64,000 nucleotides of DNA from Cupriavidus taiwanensis (GCF_900250115.1 NZ_LT984804.1:682001-746000), one strand, 5' to 3'. Counted from the stretch's first letter, positions 9,792 to 18,509 are shown. Numbers and translations: made by a program. The notes: a model not told the origin generated them from the sequence alone.

Positions 9792-11375
9792 ATGGATTTC
9801 AGCTATCTGACGACGCTGCCTCACGCGGTGCGCCATTTCGCGCGCCTGCGGCCGCAGGCGGTGGCGTATTCGTTCGAAGGCCGGCAGACCACGTATGCCG
9901 GGTTCGAGCGCAACACGGACCGCGTGGCGCAGGGCTTGCTGGCCGAAGGCGTGCGCGCGGGCGATCGCATCGGCTATATCGGCAAGAACAGCGACCACTA
10001 TTTCGAGCTGCTGCTGGGCGCGGCCAAGGCCGGGGCGGTGATGGCGCCGGCGAGCTGGCGCCTGGCCCCGCCCGAGGTGGAGTTCATCCTCGCGCATTGC
10101 GATGCGGTGGTGCTGTTTGTCGGCGCCGAGTCGGCGGCGATGGTGCGCAACCTGCTGCCGGCGCTGCCGCTGGTGCGCAAGGTGGTGGTGATGGAGCCGT
10201 GCGACGGGCAGGGCGACTGGCCCTGCTACACCGACTGGCGCGACGCGCAGCCGGCCACGCCGCCGGCGCATCAGCCGGCGGCGCACGACGTGGTGCTGCA
10301 GCTGTACACGTCGGGCACCACCGGGCGCCCCAAGGGCGCGATGCTGACGCACCGCAACCTGACCATCGGCACCGAGGTCAGCGAGCGCGAACACCTGGCC
10401 TGGTCGCACTGGGTCGCCGACGATATTTCGCTGGTGGCGATGCCGGTGGCGCATATCGGCGGCTCCGGCTGGGGCCTGCGCAACCTGCTGTCCGGCGCCA
10501 AGGGCGTGGTCGCGCGCGAGTTCGATCCGCGCGCGGTGCTCGACTTCATCGAGAAGGAGCGCGTCAGCAAGCTGTTCCTGGTGCCGGCCGCGATGCAGAT
10601 CGTGCTGCGCGACCCGCGCGCGCGCCAGGTCGACTATTCGCGCCTGAAGTACCTGCTGTACGGCGCCGCGCCGATTCCCGCGGCGCTGCTGCGCGAAGGC
10701 ATCGAAGTGTTCGGCTGCGGCTTCGTGCAGCAGTACGGCATGACCGAGACCACCGGCACCATCGTCGCGCTGCCGCCCGAAGACCACACCACCGACGAGG
10801 TCCCGCGCATGCGCGCCGCGGGCAAGGCGCTGCCGGGGGTCGAGCTGAAGGTGGTCGATTACGAAGGGCGCCAGCTGGCACCGGGCGAGGTCGGCGAAGT
10901 GGTGGTGCGCTCGCAGCACAACATGGCCGGCTACTGGAAGCAGCCTGAAGAGACAGCGCGCACCATCGATGCCGAGGGCTGGCTGCGCACCGGCGACGCG
11001 GGCTACATGGATGCCGAGGGCTACCTGTACATCCACGACCGCGTCAAGGACATGATCATCAGCGGCGGCGAAAACGTCTATCCGGCCGAGGTCGAAAGCG
11101 CGATCTACGGCCATCCGCAGGTTGCCGACGTGGCCGTGATCGGCGTGCCGGACGAGAAGTGGGGCGAGGCGGTCAAGGCCATCGTCGTGCTCAAGCCGGG
11201 GCAGGCGGCCGACCGCGATGCGATCCTCGCCTGGACGCGCCAGCGCGTGGCGGGCTTCAAGGTGCCGAAGAGCATCGAGTTCGTCGACGCGCTGCCGCGC
11301 AACCCGTCGGGCAAGCTGCTGCGCCGCAAGCTGCGCGAGCCGTTCTGGGAAGGCATGAACCGGCAGGTCAACTGA
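9792..11375 (+). CDS. AMP-forming acyl-CoA synthetase
   Basis: A 527-residue member of the ANL superfamily, which activates a carboxylic acid to its CoA thioester through an acyl-adenylate. The ATP-binding P-loop YTSGTTGRPKGAM lies at about residues 173-185, the A5 motif is QQYGMTETTG, the hinge region is G-W-L-R-T-G-D-A-G, and the catalytic Lys is in PRNPSGKLLRR near the C-terminus. It appears to form an operon with the upstream SDR. The substrate may be a fatty, branched or aryl-alkanoic acid. A hairpin terminator follows. Confidence 0.92.
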   Translation: MDFSYLTTLPHAVRHFARLRPQAVAYSFEGRQTTYAGFERNTDRVAQGLLAEGVRAGDRIGYIGKNSDHYFELLLGAAKAGAVMAPASWRLAPPEVEFILAHCDAVVLFVGAESAAMVRNLLPALPLVRKVVVMEPCDGQGDWPCYTDWRDAQPATPPAHQPAAHDVVLQLYTSGTTGRPKGAMLTHRNLTIGTEVSEREHLAWSHWVADDISLVAMPVAHIGGSGWGLRNLLSGAKGVVAREFDPRAVLDFIEKERVSKLFLVPAAMQIVLRDPRARQVDYSRLKYLLYGAAPIPAALLREGIEVFGCGFVQQYGMTETTGTIVALPPEDHTTDEVPRMRAAGKALPGVELKVVDYEGRQLAPGEVGEVVVRSQHNMAGYWKQPEETARTIDAEGWLRTGDAGYMDAEGYLYIHDRVKDMIISGGENVYPAEVESAIYGHPQVADVAVIGVPDEKWGEAVKAIVVLKPGQAADRDAILAWTRQRVAGFKVPKSIEFVDALPRNPSGKLLRRKLREPFWEGMNRQVN

Positions 11376-11396
11376 GCCCGCAGGGCACGCGCCAAG

Positions 11397-11422
11397 GCCC
11401 GCCATCACCGGCGGGCTTTGCT
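11397..11422 (+). terminator. Intrinsic terminator hairpin
   Basis: GCCCGCC (11397-11403), loop ATCACC, GGCGGGC (11410-11416), then TTTGCTTT. It follows the acyl-CoA synthetase stop and lies between two convergent genes. The short T tract is on the plus strand. Confidence 0.65.
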
Positions 11423-11434
11423 TTGCGCGGCTTT

Positions 11435-11926
11435 CTATTTCTTCTTGATCACGCTGACCTTGCCGTCAGCCTCCAGGTACAGCGCCTTGACCTGGTCCAG
11501 CGAATCGAGGCCTTCCTCGCGGTATTTGGCTTCGAGCTCCTCGTCGGTGATCGATTCGCGCTGCATGTTTTCCCGCAGCTTGGCGCCATCGCGCACCAGC
11601 AGGACCTTGCGCGGGGCGGCAAAGCGCTGGAACGCCTCGAAATGGAAGGACAACAGGTCGATCAGCCGGTTCCAGGCGATCAGCGTGACCACCAGCAGCA
11701 CGGCATCGGCGACGCTCTCGCCCTTGCCGGCCATGCCGTTCTGCGCCGCGTCGGCAACGATCACGATCACCAGCAGGTCGGCAATGCCCAGCGAGCCGAC
11801 GTCGCGCCGCGCGACGAAGCGGAACAGCAGGAACAGCGCCCAGTACATCAGCGTGCCGCGCACGATGATCTCGAGCGGCGACAGGGTGAAGAGGAGGGCT
11901 TCGCGCCAGTCGAACGACAGGTCCAT
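11435..11926 (-). CDS. DUF421 (YetF-like) membrane protein
   Basis: A 163-residue protein of the DUF421/YetF family. It has hydrophobic segments near residues 18-35 and 45-95, followed by the soluble C-terminal domain typical of the family (A-P-R-K-V-L-L-V-R-D-G, then E-E-L-E-A-K-Y-R-E-E-G). The biochemical role of the family is not established. The start MDLSFDW at 11926 was preferred to an ATG 30 bases upstream because it brings the first hydrophobic segment to the usual distance; neither has a strong ribosome site. It converges with the acyl-CoA synthetase operon. Confidence 0.8.
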   Translation of the reverse strand: MDLSFDWREALLFTLSPLEIIVRGTLMYWALFLLFRFVARRDVGSLGIADLLVIVIVADAAQNGMAGKGESVADAVLLVVTLIAWNRLIDLLSFHFEAFQRFAAPRKVLLVRDGAKLRENMQRESITDEELEAKYREEGLDSLDQVKALYLEADGKVSVIKKK

Positions 11927-12071
11927 GCGCGAGACCCAGCAACTTCCAGACCACATTGCAACGCAGCCAGCTGTGGCGCCGGCGCCCCGCGCGACCCGGT
12001 AAGTCTTACAACCTCAGCGTATGGTTTGCCGCGCGGCCGGCCGTCAGCGCCCGGCCATGCAGGCTCACGGC

Positions 12072-13070
12072 TCAGTCCGCCTGGATGCCGAATTCCTTCA
12101 CGACCTTGGTGTAGCGGGCGGTGTCGCTGGCGATCAGCCTGGCCAGCACCGCCGGCTCGCCGCCAGAAGGCGTGACCGCGATGGTGGCCATGCGCGCCAC
12201 CACGTCGGGCATCTTCAGGATCTCGTTGACGTGCGCGTTGAGCGTGCGCACCACCTCGGCCGGCATGTTCTTCGGCCCCAGCAGCGCCTGCCAGGCGCCG
12301 ATCTCGACATCCTTGTAGCCCAGCTCGGCCAGCGTCGGCACGTTGGGAGCGAACGGCGAGCGCTTCTGGTCGGCCACTGCCAGCGGCACCAGGCTGCCGT
12401 TGCCGACATACTGCGAGATCGCGCCGTAGGTGATGTAGGTGACCGGCACCTGGCCGCCGATCACGTCGACGATGGCGGGCGCCAGGCCACGGTACGGCAC
12501 CTGGCTGATCTTGATGCCGGCGGACTTGTTGAACAGCTCGCCCATGATGTGCATCGGCGAGCCGTTGCCCGGGGTGGCATAGGTCTCGACCTTGCCGGCC
12601 TTGGCACGCGCCACCAGGTCGCTGACCCTGGTGATGCCGGTGCCCTTGTTGACCACCACGAACAGCGACTGCGTGCCGATCTGGCTGATCGGCGTGAAGT
12701 CCTGCTGCACATCGTAGCTGGCGCCGGTGCCGGCGCGCAGCACCAGCGGTGCGATCGCGACGGTGTTGGGCGCGAGCAGCAGCGTGTGGCCGTCCGGGTT
12801 GGCGCGCGCCACGTAGGCGCTGCCGATGGTGCCGGCGGCGCCGGTGCGGTTTTCCACCACCACGGATTGCTTCAGGCGCGGAGCCAGCTTCTCGGCCAGC
12901 ATGCGCGCCAGCACGTCGACGTCGCCGCCGGCGGGGTAGGCGACGACGATGGTGACAGGCTTGCTCGGGTACGAGCCCTGGGCCAGCGCGCCGCCGGCGC
13001 CCAGCAGGGCGGCGGGTGCGAGCGTGGCGGCGGCCAGCGTGGCCAGGAGGTGTCGTCGTGCGGACTTCAT
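12072..13070 (-). CDS. Bug-family tripartite tricarboxylate receptor
   Basis: A 332-residue periplasmic solute receptor of the Bug/TctC family, which binds carboxylic acids. It has a Sec signal peptide (residues about 1-30, ending GGALAQG), then the family opening YPSKPVTIVVAYPAGGDVDV, V-V-E-N-R-T-G-A-A-G and the Y-A-T-P-G-N-G-S motif. ATG 13070 is preferred over ATG 13079 because GAGG lies 10 bases before the former but only one base before the latter. No TctA/TctB membrane partners are nearby, as is common for Bug proteins in Burkholderiales. The porin gene upstream on the same strand suggests joint uptake across the outer membrane and periplasm. Confidence 0.92.
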   Translation of the reverse strand: MKSARRHLLATLAAATLAPAALLGAGGALAQGSYPSKPVTIVVAYPAGGDVDVLARMLAEKLAPRLKQSVVVENRTGAAGTIGSAYVARANPDGHTLLLAPNTVAIAPLVLRAGTGASYDVQQDFTPISQIGTQSLFVVVNKGTGITRVSDLVARAKAGKVETYATPGNGSPMHIMGELFNKSAGIKISQVPYRGLAPAIVDVIGGQVPVTYITYGAISQYVGNGSLVPLAVADQKRSPFAPNVPTLAELGYKDVEIGAWQALLGPKNMPAEVVRTLNAHVNEILKMPDVVARMATIAVTPSGGEPAVLARLIASDTARYTKVVKEFGIQAD

Positions 13071-13174
13071 GATCTTCATACCTCGGAAAAACCGGGCACC
13101 GGCCCGGGGGCGGTGCCGCGTTGGGTGGAACCCGGCGCGCGGCGCCGGCGGCTCGGATGGATCGGCGGACGGAC

Positions 13175-14278
13175 TCAGAAGATGTGCTTGATGCCGAGCA
13201 TCGAGCCCCACTGGTTCTCGCCCGGGCGCGGGGCGGAACCGGGCGAGCCGCCGCTGACCGACATGGCCAGCTGGCCGCCGTTGTTGATAAAGCCCGCGGT
13301 GGCATAGACCGAGGTGCGCTTGCTGAAACTGTAGGTCGCGCGCAGCGCGTACAGCATGGCCTGGTTGTCGCTGCCGTGGTAGTTCAGGAAGTACACCTGC
13401 CCGGCCAGGTTGACCGCCGGCGTGATGTCGTGCGACACGCCGGCGTAGTACAGGTCGCTGACCGGCGTCGGGCTGCCCTCGTTGTCGCGGCGGATCCAGC
13501 CGGCGCCGAGCTTGGTGTTCTTCAGCAGCATGAAGCCGCCCAGCGACAGGCGGTCGTCGGTCAGGTTGCTGCTGGTGAGGCCGCCGAAAGCGCCCGGACC
13601 GCCGCGCTGCGAGTCATAGGCCGCGATCACGCCCCAGCTTTTGTTGTCGTAGCCGACCATGGCCGACCATTGGCGGCACGCCTTCTTGTCGGCCGGGTTT
13701 TCGCCGGCGCAATTGGTCCCGGCGGGGCTGGGGCCGGCATTGACCGCGTCGCGCCCGAAGCTGTAGGAGGCGCCGACCACGAAGCCGCTGAAGTTGGCCT
13801 TGTACGCGACCGCGTTGTCGGCACGCGTATTGGGCAGGTAGTTGTCGAGCGAGCCCGAGCCGTAGACGTTGGGCCCGAGGATGTCGCTGTCGAGGATGGC
13901 CCAGAACAGCATCGTGTACTGGCGGCCGAACGACAGCTGGCCGTACGGATTGCTCAGGCCGACCAGCGCCTGACGCCCGAACAGGCGGCCACCCTGGTTG
14001 GCGCTGCCGCTGTCGGGCGAGAAGCCTGACTCCAGCACGAACAGGCCCTTCAGGCCGCCGCCCAGGTCTTCGGTGCCGCGGATGCCCCAGCGCGAGGGCA
14101 CGGTGGCGGTGTTGTTGGGCACGCGCACCAGGCCGTCGCCATTGGCGCCGACATTGCTGACGTACTCGACGCCGCTGTCGATCACGCCGTACAGCGTGAC
14201 CGACGATTGCGGCACTTGCGCCGAGGCCAGCAGGGGGGAGGCCGCAAGCAGCGCCGCGGCGGTTCGTGCAAGTTTCAT
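13175..14278 (-). CDS. Gram-negative trimeric porin
   Basis: A 367-residue outer-membrane general porin of the Burkholderiales OmpC-like family. The signal peptide ends ASAQ at about residue 21 and the mature protein begins SSVTLYGVIDSGVEYVSN. Typical porin elements include R-W-G-I-R-G-T-E-D-L-G-G-G-L-K, the segment around GGRLFGRQALVGLS, and a C-terminal Phe (G-I-K-H-I-F) needed for BAM-dependent assembly. A 16-base palindrome 98 bases upstream is shared with the Rieske operon at 15.7 kb, so expression may be co-induced with that pathway to admit its substrate. Confidence 0.93.
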   Translation of the reverse strand: MKLARTAAALLAASPLLASAQVPQSSVTLYGVIDSGVEYVSNVGANGDGLVRVPNNTATVPSRWGIRGTEDLGGGLKGLFVLESGFSPDSGSANQGGRLFGRQALVGLSNPYGQLSFGRQYTMLFWAILDSDILGPNVYGSGSLDNYLPNTRADNAVAYKANFSGFVVGASYSFGRDAVNAGPSPAGTNCAGENPADKKACRQWSAMVGYDNKSWGVIAAYDSQRGGPGAFGGLTSSNLTDDRLSLGGFMLLKNTKLGAGWIRRDNEGSPTPVSDLYYAGVSHDITPAVNLAGQVYFLNYHGSDNQAMLYALRATYSFSKRTSVYATAGFINNGGQLAMSVSGGSPGSAPRPGENQWGSMLGIKHIF

Positions 14279-14375
14279 CTACCGGTTTCCTTCCGTTTTC
14301 CGTCTTGTGGTGTTTTGGTCTTGTGCTCCGGTACCACTGCGATGGCGGCACTGGATGTCGTCTCGGTCTCTTTGT

Positions 14376-14391
14376 GTTTTATATATGAAAC
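14376..14391. promoter_or_regulatory. Putative IclR operator, porin promoter
   Basis: GTTTTATATATGAAAC, a near-perfect 16-base palindrome, lies 98 bases before the porin start in the 320-base divergent spacer 14279-14598. The spacer is A+T-rich and otherwise holds no gene. The sequence fits the consensus arms GTTTYA/TRAAAC also found at 14590, 15622 and 35891. Confidence 0.55.
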
Positions 14392-14589
14392 GTCAAACAA
14401 CATAAGAAACGTTGAGCAAAATATAGCCGCGACTTTCCGGAAAATGTGAGGAGGGTTATCCCTAAAGCCGGGGCCCTGGATGACCGGGGCTGGCGTGGCG
14501 ACGCCGTTTCCGGCTTGCCTATCGTTAACCCTGATGCCGTTGGCGATCAGGCAGCGCCTATCCTTCAATGGTTTTATTTAATAACTATT

Positions 14590-14605
14590 GTTTTATATAT
14601 GGAAC
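14590..14605. promoter_or_regulatory. Putative IclR operator overlapping hydrolase start
   Basis: GTTTTATATATGGAAC matches the porin-side palindrome except for one base. It covers the ATG at 14599 of the alpha/beta hydrolase. A repressor bound here would block both transcription start and translation start. Alternatively the true start is the GTG at 14644 and this site is simply upstream. Confidence 0.5.
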
Positions 14606-15477
14606 AAAATCAGCGCCCAACCTCCCCGGAACCGGCCCGTGACGTGCTGGACGCCCTTGAGCGCGGGTTTGCCCAGCGCGTGGCCCAGGTGGATGGCGGG
14701 CGCGTCGCCTACCGCTGCGGCGGCGGCGCCGGGCCGGTGGTGGTGCTGCTGCACGGCATCAGCTCCGGTGCGGCGTCGTGGCTGCCGTGCGCCAGCCTGC
14801 TGGCCGCGCATGCGCGCGTGATCGCCTGGGACGCGCCGGGCTACGGCGACTCTGCCCCGCTGGCGCAGGCGCGGCCGCTGGCCATGGACTATGCGCGGCG
14901 GCTCGAGGGCCTGCTGGCGACGCTCGGCGTGCAGCCGGCGCTGGTGGTGGGGCATTCCCTGGGCGCGCTGATGGCGGCCGCCTATGCCGCCACGGCGCGC
15001 CAGCTGCCGGGCCGCTTGCTGCTGCTGAGCGTGGCGCAAGGCTACGGCGCGGCCGGCAAGGAAGCGCAGGCCAGCGCGGTGGCCAGCCAGCGGCTGGAAG
15101 CGCTCGAGTCGCTCGGCGTCGACGGGCTGGCCCAGCGCGGCCCGACGCGGCTGCTCGGCGAAACGGCCGATGCGGGCGCCCAGGCCTGGGTGCGCTGGAA
15201 CATGCGGCGGCTCAATCCTGACGGTTACCGCCAGGCCGTGGCAATGCTGTGCGGCGACGACATCGACGCCTACCTGGCGCGGCGCCCCCAACGGCTGCCG
15301 ACGCAGATCGCCTGCGGCGGCCGCGATGTCGTCACCACGCCGCCCGCCTGCGCGGCCCTGGCCGAACGCTTCGGCCTGCCATTCACGCTGATCCCGGATG
15401 CGGGTCATGCCTGCTATATCGACCAGGCCGCCGCCACGGCGCGGCTGATCCGGTCCGTCCTGCCGGCCGGCGAGTGA
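14599..15477 (+). CDS. Alpha/beta-hydrolase
   Basis: A 292-residue alpha/beta-hydrolase fold protein. It shows the oxyanion segment LLHGISSGAASW, the nucleophile elbow GHSLGA (Ser about residue 119), a late acidic turn near RDVVTTP and the terminal His in DAGHACYIDQ. Such enzymes hydrolyse esters, amides, or C-C bonds of ring-cleavage products. Its position between the porin and the Rieske operon, with the same palindrome, suggests it acts on an intermediate of that pathway. ATG 14599 has no clear ribosome site; GTG 14644 is an alternative start that would shorten the protein by 15 residues without losing the domain. Confidence 0.85.
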   Translation: MEQNQRPTSPEPARDVLDALERGFAQRVAQVDGGRVAYRCGGGAGPVVVLLHGISSGAASWLPCASLLAAHARVIAWDAPGYGDSAPLAQARPLAMDYARRLEGLLATLGVQPALVVGHSLGALMAAAYAATARQLPGRLLLLSVAQGYGAAGKEAQASAVASQRLEALESLGVDGLAQRGPTRLLGETADAGAQAWVRWNMRRLNPDGYRQAVAMLCGDDIDAYLARRPQRLPTQIACGGRDVVTTPPACAALAERFGLPFTLIPDAGHACYIDQAAATARLIRSVLPAGE

Positions 15478-15582
15478 TTCCCGCGGCGGCGTCCTGCCGC
15501 CGAGGTTCCCGCACCGGCGGCTCCGCGCCGCCAGCCAATCTCCCCGGTCGCGGGTTAACCCCAGTCAATTTTTACGCCGTCG

Positions 15583-15611
15583 TTGTCTATAGTCGTACCT
15601 GTGTTCAATAT
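15583..15611 (+). promoter_or_regulatory. Sigma-70-like promoter of Rieske operon
   Basis: TTGTCT at 15583-15588 and CAATAT at 15606-15611 are separated by 17 bases, the optimal spacing. The expected start of transcription is near 15618, so the palindrome at 15622-15637 would overlap it. Confidence 0.45.
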
Positions 15612-15621
15612 CTAAACCAGT

Positions 15622-15637
15622 GTTTCATTAGTAAAAC
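15622..15637. promoter_or_regulatory. Putative IclR operator of Rieske operon
   Basis: GTTTCATTAGTAAAAC lies 79 bases before the first gene of the operon, just after the -10 element. It matches the sequence GTTTCACTAATAAAAC at 35891 in 14 of 16 positions. The differences swap complementary positions, as expected for a symmetric site. Confidence 0.6.
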
Positions 15638-15715
15638 GTAGCGCGAAGGCTGGCAGACGGCACGGCGCGCACGCGGAACACGGTCCCCCTGCTGCAAGAC
15701 ATGGAGCCAAGCGCA

Positions 15716-16021
15716 ATGGAAAGCCTCTCGTACAACCCGAACCTGGTGCCCTGGGAGCGTCCGGCGCCGAACAACGTCGCAGGCAAGGGCCATATCGAGC
15801 GACCCGGCAAGGTCGCCAACATCGTCTGGCAGACCCGCGCCGCCGCGCCGAGCGCGTACGAAAACGCGCTCGGCGACGCGCTCGAGGCCGCCTTCGAAGG
15901 CGGTGCGCAGGACCCGCAGGACATCGTGCGCGCGTTCAACGCCGCCGGCTTCCTCACCGTCGACAGCCAGCCCTGGACCGAAGCGCGCTTCCTGTCGGAA
16001 ATGCGCCGCCTGGGCGCCTGA
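15716..16021 (+). CDS. Small protein with recombinase-like HTH domain
   Basis: A 101-residue protein of a type that I recall being annotated next to Rieske oxygenases as carrying a recombinase-like helix-turn-helix. Its N-terminus is rich in Pro and Asn (SLSYNPNLVPWERPAPNN) and the C-terminal half looks like a small helical bundle (E-N-A-L-G-D-A-L-E-A-A-F, then F-L-S-E-M-R-R-L-G-A). It has no catalytic motif. ATG 15716 is chosen because GGAG sits 9 bases upstream; an in-frame ATG at 15701 contains that site. It is the first gene of the operon, 39 bases before the oxygenase. It could be an accessory subunit or chaperone for the oxygenase, but this is inference. Confidence 0.7.
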   Translation: MESLSYNPNLVPWERPAPNNVAGKGHIERPGKVANIVWQTRAAAPSAYENALGDALEAAFEGGAQDPQDIVRAFNAAGFLTVDSQPWTEARFLSEMRRLGA

Positions 16022-16060
16022 GCCCCAGCCGCCCCAGCACAGCGTCTTAGCGAGAACCAC

Positions 16061-17131
16061 ATGGAATCGAACAAGCAAGCCCGCGCCGAAGCCCGCCTGA
16101 ACACCGGCCTGCGCAACTACTGGTACCCCGTCGCCGCCTCGTGGGCGGTGACCCATGCCCCGATCGGCATCACCCGCCTGAGCCAGAACATCGTGCTGTG
16201 GCGCGACGGCGCCGGCCAGGTGCACGCGCTGGAAGACCGCTGCCCGCACCGCGGCGCGCGCCTGTCGATGGGCTGGAACCTGGGCGACCGCGTCGCGTGC
16301 TGGTACCACGGCGTCGAAGTCGGCGGCGACGGCCAGGTCAAGAGCGTGCCGGCGGTGGAAAGCTGCCCGCTGGAAGGCCGCACCTGCGTGCGCAGCTACC
16401 CGGTGCAGGAGCGGGCCGGCGCGATCTTCCTGTGGTTCGGCGAGCAGGCCCCGCAGGGCGAAGGCAGCCCCGACGAACTGCGCCTGCCCGAGGAACTGGT
16501 CAGCGACGAGCACAGCCACTTCCTGTGCGTGGCGCACTGGGACTGCAACTACCGCTACGCCATCGACAACGTCATGGACCCGATGCACGGCGCCTACCTG
16601 CACGCGGTGTCGCATTCGATGGCCTCGGGCGAGAAGTCCGCGGTGATGCAGATCCGCGAGACCGAGCACGGCCTGGTGTTCGAGAAGACCGGCCAGCGCG
16701 GCGTCAACTTTGACTGGGTGGAATTCGGCGAGACCGGCACGCTGTGGCTGCGCCTGGCGATCCCGTACCGCGCCAAGGTCGGCCCGGGCGGCCCGTTCGG
16801 CATTGTCGGCATGGCCACGCCGGTGGACGAGGACCACTGCATGGTGTTCTTCTGGCGCACCCGCCACGTGCAGGGCTGGGAGCGCGACGTGTGGCGCTTC
16901 CTGTATCGCAACCGCCTGGAGCAGCTGCACTGGGACGTGCTCGAGCAGGACCGCGTGGTGCTTGAAATGATGGCGCCGAATGCGCGCGACCACGAGATGC
17001 TGTACCAGCACGATGCCGGCATCACGCGCGTGCGCCGGCTGCTCAAGCGCCGCGCCGAGCAGGAAGTCGCCGACGAGCCGGTGGCCGTGCTGAAACCGGC
17101 GCAAGCCTCGGGAGCCGCCAGCCATGCCTGA
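16061..17131 (+). CDS. Rieske non-heme iron aromatic oxygenase, alpha subunit
   Basis: A 356-residue ring-hydroxylating or O-demethylating oxygenase of the VanA/phthalate-dioxygenase type. The Rieske [2Fe-2S] ligands are C61-P-H63 and C80-W-Y-H83. The mononuclear iron site follows the N-x2-D-x2-H-x4-H pattern at N170, D173, H176 and H181. Length and lack of a beta-subunit gene fit the alpha-only group that works with a VanB-like reductase, and such a reductase is encoded at 25449-26405. It cytosolically adds oxygen to an aromatic substrate; the substrate is not determinable here. Its end overlaps the next gene by 8 bases. Confidence 0.93.
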   Translation: MESNKQARAEARLNTGLRNYWYPVAASWAVTHAPIGITRLSQNIVLWRDGAGQVHALEDRCPHRGARLSMGWNLGDRVACWYHGVEVGGDGQVKSVPAVESCPLEGRTCVRSYPVQERAGAIFLWFGEQAPQGEGSPDELRLPEELVSDEHSHFLCVAHWDCNYRYAIDNVMDPMHGAYLHAVSHSMASGEKSAVMQIRETEHGLVFEKTGQRGVNFDWVEFGETGTLWLRLAIPYRAKVGPGGPFGIVGMATPVDEDHCMVFFWRTRHVQGWERDVWRFLYRNRLEQLHWDVLEQDRVVLEMMAPNARDHEMLYQHDAGITRVRRLLKRRAEQEVADEPVAVLKPAQASGAASHA

Positions 17132-17897
17132 GGCCATCCGGAACAACACGCTGCTGGCCGGCCGCAAGGTGCTGGTCACCGGCGCCGCGCGCGGCCTGGG
17201 CCTGGCCTTCGCCACGTCGCTGGCCGAAGCCGGCGCCAGCGTGGCGATGGCCGACATCCTGGCCGAGCGCCTGCAGCAGGAGGCCGACGCGCTGCGCGCC
17301 CGCGGCCTGAAGGTGGTGCCGGTCACGCTGGACCTGTCGGATCCCGCCTCGGTGCAGGCTTGCGCCGACGCCGCGGTGAAGGCCCTCGGCGGCCTCGACG
17401 GCCTGGTCAACAACGCCGCCGTAACTGATTCGGGCGGCCGCGACGCCGGCGCCATCGATATCGCCACCTGGGACCGCGTGATGAACGTCAACGTGCGCGG
17501 CACCTGGCTGATGACCGCGGCGTGCCTGCCGGCGCTGCGCGCCAGCGGCCGTGGCGCGGTGGTCAACCTGGCCTCGGACACGCCGCTGTGGGGCGCGCCC
17601 AACCTGCTGGCCTACGTCGCCAGCAAGAGCGCCATCATCGGCATGACCCGCTCGCTGGCGCGCGAGCTGGGCCGCGACCAGATCACGGTAAACGCCGTGG
17701 CGCCGGGCCTGACCCTGGTCGAGGCCACCGAATACGTGCCCCAGCACCGGCACGACCTGTACCGCGAGCAACGCGCGATCCAGCGCGAGCAGCTGCCCGA
17801 CGACGTCTGCGGCGCGGTGCTGTTCGCCCTGTCCGACCTTGCCCGCTTCGTGACCGGCCAGACCCTGGCGGTCAACGGCGGCTTTGTCATGCACTGA
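17124..17897 (+). CDS. Short-chain dehydrogenase/reductase
   Basis: A 257-residue classical SDR with the nucleotide motif VLVTGAARGLGLAF (residues about 16-29), N-N-A-A, catalytic Ser in NLASD, and an intact Y-V-A-S-K active site. The C-terminus has the usual V-T-G-Q-T-L-A-V-N-G-G-F. It probably oxidises a hydroxyl group or a cis-dihydrodiol-type product made by the adjacent Rieske oxygenase, with which it overlaps by 8 bases. A role as dihydrodiol dehydrogenase is plausible but not proven. Confidence 0.9.
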   Translation: MPEAIRNNTLLAGRKVLVTGAARGLGLAFATSLAEAGASVAMADILAERLQQEADALRARGLKVVPVTLDLSDPASVQACADAAVKALGGLDGLVNNAAVTDSGGRDAGAIDIATWDRVMNVNVRGTWLMTAACLPALRASGRGAVVNLASDTPLWGAPNLLAYVASKSAIIGMTRSLARELGRDQITVNAVAPGLTLVEATEYVPQHRHDLYREQRAIQREQLPDDVCGAVLFALSDLARFVTGQTLAVNGGFVMH

Positions 17898-17940
17898 TCC
17901 ACCGATCCACCGAAGCCACATCCAAGCAGAAGGAATTCAA

Positions 17941-18477
17941 ATGAGCGATCTTTCCCAACAGCAAAACATCAAGCGTTCCTGGGACCAGCCGGACGGCGCC
18001 TCGTTCGACCAGTGGATGGAAAGCCGCGTCGCGCGCTTCTCCACGCGCAAGTACGACTGGGACGCGCTGAAGTTCCAGGCCGACTACGACCCCAAGTACC
18101 GCCGCGCGCAGATGCGCTACCTGGGCACCGGCGGCACCGGCGTGGCCGCCGACACCAACACCGTGCCGAGCGAGCACTTCACCTTTTCCACCATGGTGAT
18201 TCCTGCCGGCCATGAAGGCCCGTCGCACCTGCACACCGACGTGGAAGAGGTGTTCTTCATCCTGCGCGGCAAGGTCAAGCTGATCCTGGAAAAGGACGGC
18301 GAGCGCTTCGAGACCATCCTGACCGAGCGCGACCTGGTGTCGGTGCCACCGGGCGTGTACCGCGAGGAAATCAACATCGGCGACGAAGACGTGCTGATGT
18401 GCGTGATGCTCGGCGCCCAAAAGCCGATCACGCCGACCTACCCGCCCGAGCACCCGCTGGCGCAGATCAAGCGCTGA
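17941..18477 (+). CDS. Cupin-domain protein
   Basis: A 178-residue protein with one cupin barrel. Metal-ligand motif 1 is present as SHLHTDVEEVFFILRG (H-x-H-x3-E), and motif 2 region reads S-V-P-P-G-V-Y-R-E-E with no His, so the metal site may be incomplete. An extended N-terminal segment (residues 1-60) is rich in charged and aromatic residues. ATG 17941 is preceded by GAAGGAA. It sits between an SDR and an IclR gene in the operon. It may be a ring-cleavage or isomerase-type enzyme or an effector-binding protein; the sequence does not decide. Confidence 0.8.
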   Translation: MSDLSQQQNIKRSWDQPDGASFDQWMESRVARFSTRKYDWDALKFQADYDPKYRRAQMRYLGTGGTGVAADTNTVPSEHFTFSTMVIPAGHEGPSHLHTDVEEVFFILRGKVKLILEKDGERFETILTERDLVSVPPGVYREEINIGDEDVLMCVMLGAQKPITPTYPPEHPLAQIKR

Positions 18478-18509
18478 TGCGCCATCGGCCCGGCCGCACG
18501 CACTGACTT

